From: Mycteria americana | Lineage: Eukaryota; Chordata; Aves; Ciconiiformes; Ciconiidae | DNA: 64,000 nt | Direction: 5' to 3' | NCBI RefSeq assembly: GCF_035582795.1 | Contig: NC_134373.1 | Coordinates: 29,110,501-29,174,500, forward strand | In this document: piece after piece, positions 1 through 11,700 of the stretch | How positions within the stretch are numbered: position 1 is the first letter of the stretch | How the letters are laid out: each line of letters begins with the position of its first letter | Program-made: the position numbers and the translations under genes | The notes under the pieces: model-generated | Told to the model about the DNA's origin: nothing | Database searches by the model: none | Seen by the model: only the letters and a program-made list of their open reading frames with translations

Positions 1-2268
1 CCAACTAGGGAAGGTGCCCCGCTGGACCTCTTGTTCACGAACAGAGAAGGACTTGCGAGCCATGTGATGGTTGGAGGCTGTCTTGGGCAGAGTGACCACG
101 AACTGATAGAGTTTTTGATATGTGGAGAAGCAGCGAGAGGGGTCAGCAGAACTGCCACCTTAGACTTCCGGAGGGCGGACTTCAGCCTGTTTAGGAGACT
201 GGTAGAGAGAGTCCCCTGGGAGGCAGCCCTAAAGGGCAAAGGAGTCCAGGAAGGCTGGACATTCTTTAAGGAGGAAGTCCTAAAGGCACAAGAGCGGGCT
301 GTCCCCAGGTGCCGAAACACGAGCCAGCGGGGAAGAAGACCGGCCTGGCTGACTAGAGAGCTCTGGCTCGAACTCAGGAAAAAGAGGAGAGTCTATGACC
401 TCTGGAAGAAGGGGCGGGCAACTCAGGAGGACTACAAAGGTGTAGTGAGGCTGTGCAGGGAGAAAATTAGAAAGGCCAAAGCTGAGCTAGAGCTCAATCT
501 GGCTGCTGCTGTAAAAGACAACAAAAAACACTTCTTCAAATACATTAGCAGCAAAAGGAGAGCTAAGGAGAATCTCCAGCCCCTAGTAGATGGGGGAGGG
601 AACACAGTGACCAAGGATGAGGAAAAGGCTGAGGTACTTAATGCCTTCTTTGCCTCAGTCTTTAATAGCAGGGCCAATTGTTCTCTGGGTACCCAGCCCC
701 TGGAGTTGGAAGATAGGGACGGGGACCAGAATGGAGCCCCCATAATCCAGGGGGAAATGGTGAGTGACCTGCTGCACCACTTAGACACTCACAAGTCTAT
801 GGGGCCTGATGAGATCCACCCAAGGGTACTGAAGGAACTGGCAGATGTGCTCACCAAGCCCCTTTCCATCATTTACCAGCAGTCCTGGCCAGCTGGGGAT
901 GTCCCTGCTGACTGGAGATTAGCAAATGTGACGCCCATCTTCAAGAAGGGCCAGAAGGAGGACCCGGGGAACTACAGGCCTGTCAGCCTCGGTGCCGGGG
1001 AAGCTGACGGAGCAGATCATCCTGAGTGCCATCACACGACATGTAGAGGATAACCAAGGGATCAAGCCCAGCCAGCATGGGTTCAGGAAAGGTGGGTCCT
1101 GCTTGACCAACCTGATCTCCTTCTACGACAAGGTGACCCGCGTAGTGGATGAGGGAAAGGCTGTGGATGTTGTCTATGTAGACTTCAGTAAAGCCTTTGA
1201 CACGGTTTCCCACAGCATTCTCCTGGAGAAACTGGCTGCTCATGGCTTGGACGGGTGTACTCTTTGCTGGGATAAGAACTGGCTGGATGGCCGGGCCCAA
1301 AGAGTGGTGGTGAATGGAGTTTACTCCAGTTGGCGGCTGGTCACAAGCGGTGTCCCCCAGGGCTCTGTGTTGGGGCCAGCTCTGTTTAATATCTTTATCA
1401 ATGATCTGGATGAAGGGATCGAGTGCACCCTCAGTAAGTTTGCAGATGACACCAAGTTGTGCGGGAGTGTTGATCTGCTTGAGGGTAGGAAGCTCTGTGG
1501 GTCCTGGTCCAGGTCCAGAGGGGCCTGGACAGGCTGGATCGATGGGCCGAGGTCAATTGTATGAGTTTTAACAAGGCCAAGTGCAAGGTCCTGCACTTGG
1601 ACCACAGCAACCCCATGCAACGCTACAGGCTTGGGGAAGAGTGGCTGGAAAGCTGCCTGGCAGAAAAGGACCTGGGCATGTTGGTTGACAGCTGCCTGAA
1701 TATGAGCCAGCAGTGAGCCACCTGTGCCCAGGTGGCTAAGAAAGCCAGTGGCATCCTGGCTTGTATCAAAAATAGTGTGGCCAGCAGGACTAGGGAAGTG
1801 ATCGTGCCCCTGTACTCGGCACTGGTGAGGCCGCACCTCGAATGCTGTGTTCAGTTTTGGGCCCCTCACTACAAGAGAGACATTGAGGGGCTGGAGCGTG
1901 TCCAGAGAAGGGCAACGAAGCTGGTGAAGGGTCTGGAGCAGAAGTCTGATGAGGAGCGGCTGAGGGAACTGGGGTTGTTTAGCCTGGAGAAAAGGAGGCT
2001 GAGGGGAGACCTTATCGCTCTCTACAACTACCTGAAAGGAGGTTGTAGAGAGGTGGGGGTCGGTCTCTTCTCCCAGGTAACAAGTGATAGGATGAGAGGA
2101 AATGGCCTCAAGTTGCACCAGGGGAGGTTTAGACTGGGTATTAGGAAATTTTACTTCACTGAAAGGGTTATCAAGCATTGGCACAGGCTGCCCAGGGAAG
2201 TGGTTGAGTCGCCATCCCTGGAGGTATTTAAAAGACGTTTGGATGAGGTGCTTATGGACATGGTGTAG
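1..2268 (+). pseudogene. CR1 ORF2 endonuclease/reverse transcriptase, inactivated
   Basis: ORF2 of CR1 encodes the endonuclease that nicks the target and the reverse transcriptase that copies CR1 RNA there. The frame is open from base 1. SDH at 91-99 is the C-terminal endonuclease motif. RT motifs follow: GNYRPVSL near 970, FSKAFD with the motif A aspartate codon at 1181, VPQG at 1352, and the FADD motif with its two aspartates at 1445-1450. The C-terminal part (about 1732-2268) includes [11 protein letters not shown] and [10 protein letters not shown], typical of CR1. Breaks: the reading frame shifts near 985-992, in a short deletion just after PVSL; it shifts back between about 1485 and 1527; and a TGA interrupts it at 1714-1716. 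The catalytic residues survive although the frame does not, so decay seems moderate. It ends at TAG 2266-2268. Confidence 0.93.
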
Positions 2269-2360
2269 TGGTGGTCTTGGTAGTGTTAGGTTTACGGTTG
2301 GACTCGATGATCTTAAAGGTCTTTTCCAACCTATACAATTCCGTGATTCTGTGATTCTGT
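2269..2360 (+). other. CR1 3' UTR with terminal octamer repeats
   Basis: After the ORF2 stop lies a short 3' UTR. It contains the conserved CR1 string around GGTTGGACTCGATGATCTTA (2297-2316) and ends in three 8-bp units: ATTCCGTG (2337-2344), ATTCTGTG (2345-2352) and ATTCTGTG (2353-2360). In CR1 this tail is recognised by the element's own reverse transcriptase and replaces the poly-A tail of L1-type LINEs. The end is sharp; the following bases do not continue the octamer. Confidence 0.93.
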
Positions 2361-3989
2361 GAAATGAGCCGATTCCTTCAGTTCAATTCAAATCCACCAG
2401 CTAACAAAAAGAAATATACCTCAGGGGTTTCTTAACCTGTTGCTTCATCAAGTTGCACCCAAAAGTGACCCTGTGTATTCCTCCATTCCCCAACGGCATC
2501 CCTTGTGTCCCGGCCTGCCCCTCCATTTGAGGATCTCTGGGAATCCCACAAACTGTCACCAGGGTACGCTAATTAGACCTGTCAAATCACAGGTCAGCTG
2601 TGATATTGTGGAGCTGAAATGCCAATGATGTACTCACACGGTTAGTGCAAAGCATGCCCAACTGCACATAGTCATGTTTGCATATAGATCTGGAGCAGAA
2701 GGGGTAAGTGGAGGGAATGAAAGATGTCCCTCATAGAACAGAAACTGCTAAAAAGTTAGGTTCAAAACACAATCTAATTTAAAAGAGTTTTTGCCCAGGC
2801 ATGAATATTTGTTATGTTTCTAGTAATGGAAATCCTAATTCTTTAGAGAGCCCAAAGACTTAGCATGAGTCCCATGAGACACAGATGAGTTCAGATGATC
2901 TGGTTTAAGTCTCTGCTCCACCAGAAATTCTTATTTAATCTTGGCAAAACTCTGAGGATAAAATTAAGGCTCTTAATTAAAGGCTGAAGGAAGTTAGGTC
3001 CCCTAATTACTGCAATACTTTTGGAAATGTTTACTCTTTGACCTTCTCTATTTTCAAAACATGCTTTAAAGTTCTTCCTGATAATGTCGCCAGCACAAAG
3101 CCATTAAAAACTGCGATGCTCACAAGCGAGAAGGCAAATAGCTGTGGTATCACAGTAGCAAAAGGCAAAAAAAATACCCAAACAAAACAACCCACAACTA
3201 TTTTATGGTTGCTACTGGGTTCCTAAACAAAATGAGTCACAATAAGAGACTATGAAATACGTGGCCCTCGAACAACTGTCAGTACTGCAAATACTGTGTT
3301 TCTTCTTTCTTTCACCTTAAAAACCATTGTACTAAGTGAAAATTAACCCCATTTGCCCTTCAAGCCACTGTTCATTACGAGATTAGCTATCAGTACCACA
3401 CTACCACAGCAATGTTTGGTCAGATAGATATTCCATCAAGATAACTGAGCCCCAAAAATAAAAATAATGGGAAGAAACAAAAACTAAAGATAAATTTTCT
3501 GATTAAATATTGATGTAGAAATTATTATTTATGTTTCCTGGCTTTCCTACATTTAGTACTTGTTAGCAGTGTCCCTCACTCATGAAACATTAATGCTCTA
3601 TTTTTATAGCTCACTTCTGTTCTTAATCTGAGTTATTTTATGAAACGACTCCTTTTTATGGTGCTGAGGATTCAGATTCTTTCTGCCTATTGAGCTACAC
3701 CATTATTGTCACCTCAAGTGTAGCAATTTTTTTTTAAACTATTTTTAGAAGGAGGGACAGTCTTCGTTACCCTTTACAGATTAGCCGTTGTGAGAGATTT
3801 GAGTCTGCCCATGTTCACAGGCTGCAGAATATCCTCCAGACACATTGCTTTAGGTGTTATGGCCCTGTCAGAGAGGTAAATCCTGTAAACCTTGAAATAT
3901 GTGAAGTACTGAATCAATGCAATCTCAAATGCATGTGGTATCAGTTACATGAGATCATAAACACCGTGAACATCAGGACAGTCACAGCC

Positions 3990-4056
3990 AGTCAGTCCAT
4001 TTAGCTCAGCATCCAGCGTCCAAGCAGGGCTAGTAACAGATACTTTAGAAGAAGTA
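3990..4056. repeat. Ancient amniote interspersed repeat relic
   Basis: The block reads GTCCATTTAGCTCAGCATCC, then about 14 bases, then CTAGTAACAGATACTTTAGA. From memory this follows a repeat very common in turtle, crocodile and bird genomes, of the form GTCCATCTAGCCCAGTATCC ... CAGTGGCCAGTACCAGATGC. A second copy of the same family is at 58431-58500. I do not assign a Repbase name. Divergence is high, as expected for an old insertion. Confidence 0.45.
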
Positions 4057-4800
4057 TAACAAAGGACAAAAGGTGTAATCAAGAAAAGAATAATGCTTTC
4101 TCACTACAGCTTCCCAGATTTCACCTAATCTGTAGCTTAGAAACTTTCTGCATCAGAGATAATGTCTTGGTGTTTGACAGTCTTTGTGCAGTTTTTTATT
4201 CATGTTTTTGTCAAAATCAGTTTGTGGGAGGCACAGCTTTCTGCAGCATGAGCTATGCAAACACCTCCTGCAAAATACTGTGTCCTCTTCTTCGTTTGGA
4301 ACCCATCGCTTGAACATTTAATTGGATTCCTCGAAGTCTTGTGTTTTGAAAAGCAGTGAACAATCATTCCTCACTGACCTTCCCTGATACACTTGTGATT
4401 TTGCATCCAGTACCTCTTTTTGAGGCCTGAGTCCTTGTCATTTTTGTCGTTCCTCAAAAGTAAACCATTCCTTACATTTGATCATCTTTAGAGCACTTTG
4501 GGCATTTCAAATTTCCCTGGGAAAAGAGAAAAGCAGCAGAACAGGGACTACTGGCTATGATTTTTGCACATTTCTCCTCCTTTTCTCTATCTGTTCTGTT
4601 AATATTCCTCTACATAAAAGTCTATGGGGAGATTTCACTTTAAAATAACTTTAGAATAACTAATCATCAGTAAAGGAATTTGGATTTCTAAAGTCTTGAA
4701 AAACTTCTATGATCTCCCTGAAGTTTCATCTTGCTTGTGTGCAGAAAAAATGCAGCAGTTCAAAGCAGATCTTGTCCTGGTGTTAAGTCTAATGGCTCCC

Positions 4801-4879
4801 ACAGCTGGTGTATATTGATGTAGCTCTATTGATTTAAAGAGTGCTACAGTGATTTATATCAAGCAAGGATCTGGTCCTC
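4801..4879. repeat. Ancient amniote repeat relic with internal palindrome
   Basis: The block starts ACAGCTGGTGTATATTGATG and ends AAGGATCTGGTCCTC. Inside is an imperfect inverted repeat: GTAGCTCT and AGAGTGCTAC flank a short AT-rich centre. It resembles a widespread sauropsid repeat of the form CAGCTGGTGTAAATC..GTAGCTCCATTGA..GGAGCTACGCTGATTTACACC..GGATCTGGCC. The family match is from memory; the palindrome is visible directly. Confidence 0.45.
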
Positions 4880-6085
4880 TATGTCCCAGCAGAACCCAGT
4901 GATAAACTTTGTGTTAAAACAAGTTAGGGGGAGTAATTCTGTTGAACCACATCCTTGTGCCAGGTACATACTCCTAATGAGAAATTTTTAAATGTTACTG
5001 GCCTTAGAAAGGCAACATGTGTGATAATAGCAGCATATCTCTGTCGTGGCCACAAGATGGCCATATTTCTGAATACAGTTTGTCAGGAGTGTTACAGCAC
5101 AGGAAGTGAATTTATTCCTTTCAGATGGAGAAGGCAGTCACCGGCGGCAGTGGCATTGTGCTTAAGGCACTTGCTTTGTCTCAGCCGCCTGTCCGATATC
5201 GCTGAATACAAAAACCTGCAGGAATCAGCAGATGCTGATATGCTTTAATAGAGGAAAGCAGCCTGGAGCTTGCAAGAAGTGTGTGAATTGGATGTGATTC
5301 CTCATACCCCACAGATGACAGACCACACTCTGAATTTGGCTGTGCCAGATTATTCGCTGGTCTAAAGATACCCACCATCAAATCTCTGCCTGTCCGGCAT
5401 AGCAAAACTGCCCCATGCAATTTGTGGCACCAACAACAGGATGCTGGAGGAACACACCGATTATGTCACTGGCTGGCAAAAAGGACGCAGTCAAGACATA
5501 ACCCGTATGTAGTTTGGTCTCGAGTTTGAAAGCATGATGTGGCGAAGACAATGCTGATCTGCCCCAGGTTATTGGATCAGCAAATCAATTAACCAACATA
5601 GTAAGCTGTTCATTGGGAAATCAGAGTGTGTCTCAATTGATAAAGCATAGCTTTCTGATATGTACCACACAGCTAAGGTGCAGCATTACAGTGGAGGAAT
5701 GCCAATAACTCTTTAGTCTGTAGGGATTTTTTTAGTAAAATAATTCCTCCATTTTATAATTAGAAACTGCAGATCACTCACTAATCTCTCAGTGATTAAT
5801 GTCTGAAGTTCGTTCTTTATTTAATCTATTTTATCAATTTATATTTTATTAAGAACTTCAGAGGTTTATGTATCTGTTTATTTATTTACATGCCACTGAC
5901 TCATGTAACAAAGGAATAGAGGCAAGAACAAGAATTTGGAAATTTAAGGGGTCACAAGTCTCCTAAAAAAGGTTTAACTGAATATATCTTTGTCAGCTCC
6001 TGCACCCATCCTTCACAGCTAAACAGAAAACATCACTGTCTCTGTTTCTACCTGCAAGGAAGTGAAGCATATGGAAAGGATGGGC

Positions 6086-6155
6086 CTGATTCAGCTTACA
6101 ATGAATTCACCTAAAGAAATCCCACTCTGACTTCAGTAGGAATAGGATCAGGATG
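6086..6155. repeat. Ancient amniote repeat relic
   Basis: The block begins GGCCTGATTCAGCTTACAAT, contains CCCACTCTGACTTCAGTAGG and ends AATAGGATCAGGAT. This follows the pattern of an old sauropsid repeat (GGCCTGATTCTGCT ... CCCATTGACTTCAATGGG ... AGGATCAGG). The family is recognised by pattern only, and the copy is strongly diverged. Confidence 0.4.
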
Positions 6156-8706
6156 GAATAAGCAAGAACAGGGTTGCAGTAACAGCCTCTGTTCACGAGA
6201 GAAATTGGATGATGAACTTTTAACTCCTAGTCTAGTTCCTCAGCTGCTTGGCTGCCTTACAGACTTCTCTTTGACCCCAGTTTAAGAGTATATACTTAAC
6301 CACATGATAACTTCAGGAATGTGACTCAACAGAACTACTTATGAGCTTATATTTATGCATGTGCTCAGGTATTCTGCTAAGGCTCTATTCACTCTTTGAA
6401 TACACCTTTCAGATACCATCTTTTCCTTTTATTTCCCAAAGTATATTGAAAAGATTAAAACCAAAACAAAACAGGAATCCAACCAACAGAAGCTGATGTT
6501 GACTTGCAAAGCAGCTTCCTGGTTCATTACTATTCTCTTGTAATTATGACAGAGATCAAGAGATCATCAATAAAATAAGTTGTCTTCATTGCTCGTGCCA
6601 GTCTCAGTAAGATCATAAAGTCTGCTTTTGGAGAGGTTCTTTCATATAAATGGTTTTATTGATTAAAAAACAATGATACCAAACTACATGTGAGACTTAC
6701 AGAGATCCCAGACAAGCATTGAACAAGAAATCACGTAGCAAGAACAAGCTTCTGGGCTGCTACAAAGCTTCATCTTCAGCAGTCCCTGCCCAGCAGTCTA
6801 ACTGACATCCTGTTCATAGAGCTATACCATGTAATATAGGCCCCAGACCAGGAAAATCCCAATTCTTTATGTTTCAGAAAAATCTTCAATTGTGTCAAAC
6901 AGCTCTGCAAATAAAATGTTTGCTGGAAGTAATTTTTGTATGTCAGCAGGCTGGTATTTTATAACTATAGAGATTCCTTGTTTAACTGTAGATAATTGGA
7001 GCACACTTAAAAATGCACATACATTGCAATTCCAGTATTTTAAGAGAAGTAACACAGCAAATATTAAGGTGGCATACACCTATTATTTTCTCTCTGACAT
7101 TTAGAATTAGGAAGAAAGAAAGCAATTTGCAAATGTGAGTTTGAATTAGATCAAGAGACCAGTGAATATTTTAGCATTGTCTGCCAGAAATGCTTTCTGA
7201 ACAGCCCGGCTCTCACAAAGAACTACTGGAACATCAAATAGAAACAGTATGTAAAATGCATGCACTGTTCTTCTGATATCCCCATGGCAAGATCCCAGAT
7301 GCATGGAGAATAAATGGTATGGAGTATTTCATGCTCTCCTGATCATTATGTAGTATTATCACAGTCTTCATAAATTTTAGATTTGAGGCAGGACTTTGTG
7401 AATACAATATAAAAATATGGAACCAAAAGAAGGCACTCATTCCTATTCCATGAAAAAATAAGATAAGAGAAAACAGGTGAATGGCAAAACAGAATCCAAC
7501 AGAATATTTGACAGTAGGATAAGTCATGGTCTCACAATTTACCTGTTGTCAATATTTTTTGTGGGTATCTGAAAAACATTTTAACAGGGGAACTGACAGA
7601 GGAGAATGAGTTGGCTTTGTGGGTTCCTTGGGAAACTTCTCCTAGACAGTAGGACAGAATGGCAGGAAAACTGTGAGTGCTTGCTTGAAAATTTAACAAG
7701 TGAGTAAAATGGGGAACAGGACAGAGCGTGAACAATGAGCTGGCCTCTCCTCAGTTGGAAAGAGATATGGTCTGGAGGGCAGGCTGGAAAGGACTTTACA
7801 AGAGGGACAACTATCTCACACTTAGAAGTTGGAACTAAACTATTAAAACTGTTAATATGAAAATGACTGCAATCCTGAATCCTCTTCACTGAAAGAAGTC
7901 ACTGATCAGCACAGCAGTTAAATAGATGCTCACTCTGCAAATCACTATTAAATGTTTCTTACTGTCTCTCTGCTAGACACTGAGGTTGCATGACCTCTCC
8001 TTAATCTGCTTCAAACAGACTCATTAAACCATTAAGGAAAGTGGATTGAGTTTACCCCACTCATTTCATCTGAAGCGGATTAGGGAATGCTAATCCGTTC
8101 CCTACAGATTTGGGGTTAGTAAGCCTCCCAACATCACTATAAAATCTGGAAGACCATGTTTGTTTATGACCACATTAAAGTAAAAGCTTGGGCCTGACAT
8201 ATCCTTTGATAAAACAAGTGATTTAAGCTTTTACCCAGCCCTATAGCTTGTGGCATGTCTTACAACAGAACGTATTAAGGCACTGGAGTACCTGGCATAG
8301 CCTGTATGGCACATGCTCCATACAGACAGGTCCCTGGTTCTAATGGTCCCTGGGGCCTTCATCCCTTTCCATAAGGAGGGAGAAGACCACACAAGAGGAC
8401 AGAAAGCTCAAGCCTGACTACTTGGACTGCAGATTCTGGGAGTCCTTGTACCAGTGCTGGGAGCAACGTGGGCAGCAAGTCCTGCAATAGGCAGAATTTC
8501 ACTAAGTGTTGGGCAAACCCCTTAGTCCAGAACAGTTTTACAATAAGACCAGTTCCCTCCACTCAGAGTTGCTGTTTCAGGCTCTCACTAGCTTCTGCAA
8601 CGATACCAGTTAAACTCAGACATGTTTTCAAGCTTCTCCATAAGTATCTCCATCATTACCATTACATTTGGAAACATATTAATAGAGTCACACAAAGAAC
8701 CCTCTT

Positions 8707-8770
8707 AGAATCATAGAATGGTTTGGGTTGGAAGGGACCTTTAAAGGTCATCTAGTGCAACCCCCAACCC
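8707..8770 (-). mobile_element. CR1 3'-end fragment (5'-truncated)
   Basis: On the + strand the segment reads AATCATAGAATGGTTTGGGT, then TGGAAGGGACCTTTAAAGGT, then CATCTAGTGCAACCCCC. This is the reverse complement of the last ~60 bases of a CR1, octamer end first. Similarity stops at about 8770, so only the 3' UTR was inserted or retained. It carries no coding sequence. It is a different copy from the CR1 at the window start. Confidence 0.93.
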
Positions 8771-11700
8771 TCTTCCCACTCAACAATGCAAAGCAACCAA
8801 CAAGGTGCAGCAACTTTCCCTTCCCCAAACAATCTCTGCATGTCAGTAAACAGCATCTTCTACTGCTCCCGTGTCTTGGAGCAAACTGAAGTTTGTCGTT
8901 CGAGCCTGTGGCCCATTCTTTGCCAGCTTTAGAAACTTGAAAATGAAGCTGTGTTCCCAGGCTGAGGGAACTGAGAGGTCTGCACCACCCTGCTGCTCCA
9001 GACAAAAAAGACCACGAGAAGGACGCGTCCTCTGGGTCTGAGCAGAGCAGAGCTGGGAGGATGAGGGGGAATGAAGAATGGCCTTTGACACCCACTAACT
9101 CTGTCAACTGTCAGCTCTGGCATCTAGAAATATTTTATGTTTTTATCAAAAGCCACGCTTGAGCTGTCTTTGCATCATTCCAAAATTCAAACCTCTTGGA
9201 GGTTTCAGTGGGTTGAAAGAGCCCAGCCCTCCCAGCTGCAACAGTGTGACTGCAATAGAGCTGAGCTGAGGCAGAACAGAAAGGTCGTCTCTGGCTGCCC
9301 CTCCTGCTAGTCCTGTCCTTGGGCCTTATGGAAATACCCCTCTATCTTAACAGATATTGAGCTTTGCTTCCGTTTCCATTGCAGAGAACAACAGAAAATT
9401 CAATGTACTATTTTGCACGTTATCTAAGAGGTTTCACTTGGGAATTTGTAAAAAAGCAGCTTTGCATGAAAAAATACCTGACTTCGGCTGTAATATGGTT
9501 GGTATTGTCTGACCTACATTTAATCTCACAGGTGCCAAACTGTTTAACAGCACATGATGCAGAAACAAAATTAGTAAATGACTTGTTGAGCGTGGTAGAG
9601 AAACCCAAGGATCATCCTTCACAGAGGTCAGATAATCTACTTAGGGGGAGAAAGATCATTAGATAACCATCTCCCTCTTTAAAATGAGCACCTGATTATT
9701 CAAGTCGGGTTTGAATTGTCTCCTTTGTACAAGTGAGGTGTTATTTTAAGATTTGTTTTAGAGATTGTACTCTGCATTTAAAATCTCTTTTGTGTGTAAT
9801 CTTCTGCTATCTCCTTTGTTCTTGTCAAACAGATGAAGGAAGGAACTCCTGCCAGTTTTTTTGTTTCTCATTTGGCATATTGCTATAAATTGTACACACA
9901 GACGTTCATAAAAGCTTTTATTCACCATCTTTTATTAATAATCTTTGTGCAAGTGTATGTGTCTGTATTTAGAATCATCTATATTTGCATAAAATGGAAG
10001 AGGCCAGTACCCAGAATAAACACAAAAAAGAATGTGAACCTTAGCAGTCTGAGAATTCAGCTATGAAATTTTTAGGCTCATTAAAGAACTTGGGACTAAT
10101 TCGTGAGAGGTTTCATCTATGAAACTTCCTGGCTACCTGCATTTGCTTATACAAGCCCAGCAAATCAGTTAATAAACCAGAATTCTCCAACAATCTTTCC
10201 ATTTTTTCATGCAGTTTTCCAAGCAATCTGATATATCGAGATGTTCTGCATTAGAACTGAATGCTGTTCTTTATAACTATTATGCTGAGCACATTTATAT
10301 GTGTGTAGTGCACTTTAGAAATACAAGGTAGCACTATCTAAGTGCAATGTATTTATCCATTGTTGTAAATATTCATAGTGCTTTTTATGTCAATAGAAAA
10401 TAACAAATTATATTGTGCTCTTGGTTACGGCGATACGGATCTTCGATTATTCTACTGACTACATAGTGGTGCTCTAGACTTTAATAAGTGTAACTAATAC
10501 AGGGATATGGCCTATGTAGGACAGATTGAATTAAAAAAACAGAAAGCATTGTAGTACAAGGCTTTTCAGGCTCTGTGTTCATCTCAGAGATCTGACCTAG
10601 AGTTAGATGACAGGCATTTTGTAGTCAGACTTGAAACTTAAGCTTGAAGTGTCTGCCTTGGGAGAAACTGCAGGCATGTAGAAAACCTTTGTGGATGTTG
10701 TTAGTAATTTTTAAGTACCTGGCCAAGGCTGTTAAAAAGTAATTGCTGTTTGCTAATCTGAGCTCTAAACTTTCAGGTAATTACTGTGCTAATGGATACT
10801 GACTGAATTAAAACGGTTAATGTCAATATGAGAAAAGATGGAAGAGGAGAAAGGAGGGAAATGAGCAAACTTTTGTCCAAACTCTCCAGACTGTCCAAAC
10901 TTAAGTTAGTTAAGGGATACATTGCCTTTGTCATTTGCATAGCTGCAGGTGAGCACACTTGCTCTTTTTCAGCATCCCTTGCATTTAATCTAGAACTCTG
11001 CAGAGGCTTCATATTTTAGGTACTGGAGCAGTCATCTGGTACATTAGGAAGTGGCAGATGAATAATGGTGAGTCTGAGTCTCAGTGCAAACGTATATAGC
11101 TGGAAAGCAAAGGTTTGCAGTAAAAGCACTCTGTAATAACTGTGACTTAGGGTTTTTGAAATCAAATAACCTGGCTATAGCTTTAACAGTAAAGGGTGCA
11201 GATCCCACGATACCCAGGGGTTTAGGTAGAAGCTGGAAGAGCTGAGTCTGGACACACACCACTGACATCTGTTCTGGGGTATCTTTGGAGCAGGGTAAGA
11301 TGAAGTTACCTCTTGTTGTCCTCCTTTTCTTTGGAGAACAATTTAAAAAAGATGAGATTAACAGAGAAAAAGATTATATATTTTGGTTCCTTCATTTTGA
11401 ACGCTGAGATGATACTCCACCTACATCTTCAAGAAAATCAAGAAAAATCACTAAATGAGATTTTAGTGCCTAGTTCTTAGATGGATATCTTAACCTTCAC
11501 CAATGTACATTATTGGTGCTGGCTCTTACTTCTTTGTTATCAAAACTTGTAAAACACTGTAGTTTCTTGATTCTGAAAAAATGAAAAGCTGAAACTTTAA
11601 GAAATAGTCTACAAATCATGAGATTTGTAATAACCCTGTAAATGAGCAACACCATTAGGTTCTAATGTAAATTTATGTTACCTGTGCAATGAGTTCACAT

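Larger units (their letters stand above)
1..2360 (+). mobile_element. CR1 non-LTR retrotransposon (LINE), 5' end outside window
   Basis: This is the 3' 2.36 kb of a chicken-repeat-1 (CR1) LINE. The left edge of the window cuts it, so its true 5' end is not visible. In order it shows the end of the AP-endonuclease domain (SDH motif encoded at 91-99), a linker, the reverse transcriptase, the conserved C-terminal region ending near 2268, and a short 3' UTR that finishes in CR1 octamers. There is no poly-A tail, which is normal for CR1, and no target-site duplication could be sought because one end is missing. It is a longer copy than most avian CR1s, which are usually truncated to a few hundred bases. 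Coding disruptions show that it can no longer move by itself. Confidence 0.96.
2361..8706. other. Non-coding stretch with ancient repeat relics
   Basis: No supported gene. Open frames here are all under 105 codons, start at arbitrary positions and match no family I recognise. The stretch holds three degraded amniote repeats (listed separately), a run of CpG-richer sequence at about 5040-5560 (see findings) and otherwise AT-rich unique DNA. No splice-site pair flanking a conserved frame is convincing. Confidence 0.7.

Noticed and set aside
432..2184. Minus-strand open frames of 60-287 codons across the first 2.2 kb
   Set aside because: They are antisense shadows of the CR1 ORF2 coding sequence; the + strand carries the recognisable endonuclease and RT motifs.
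2893..2955. MIR-like string (GGTTTAAGTCTCTGCTCCAC ... CTTGGCAAAACTCTGAGG)
   Set aside because: The order of motifs fits a MIR core but the match is too weak to call without an alignment score.
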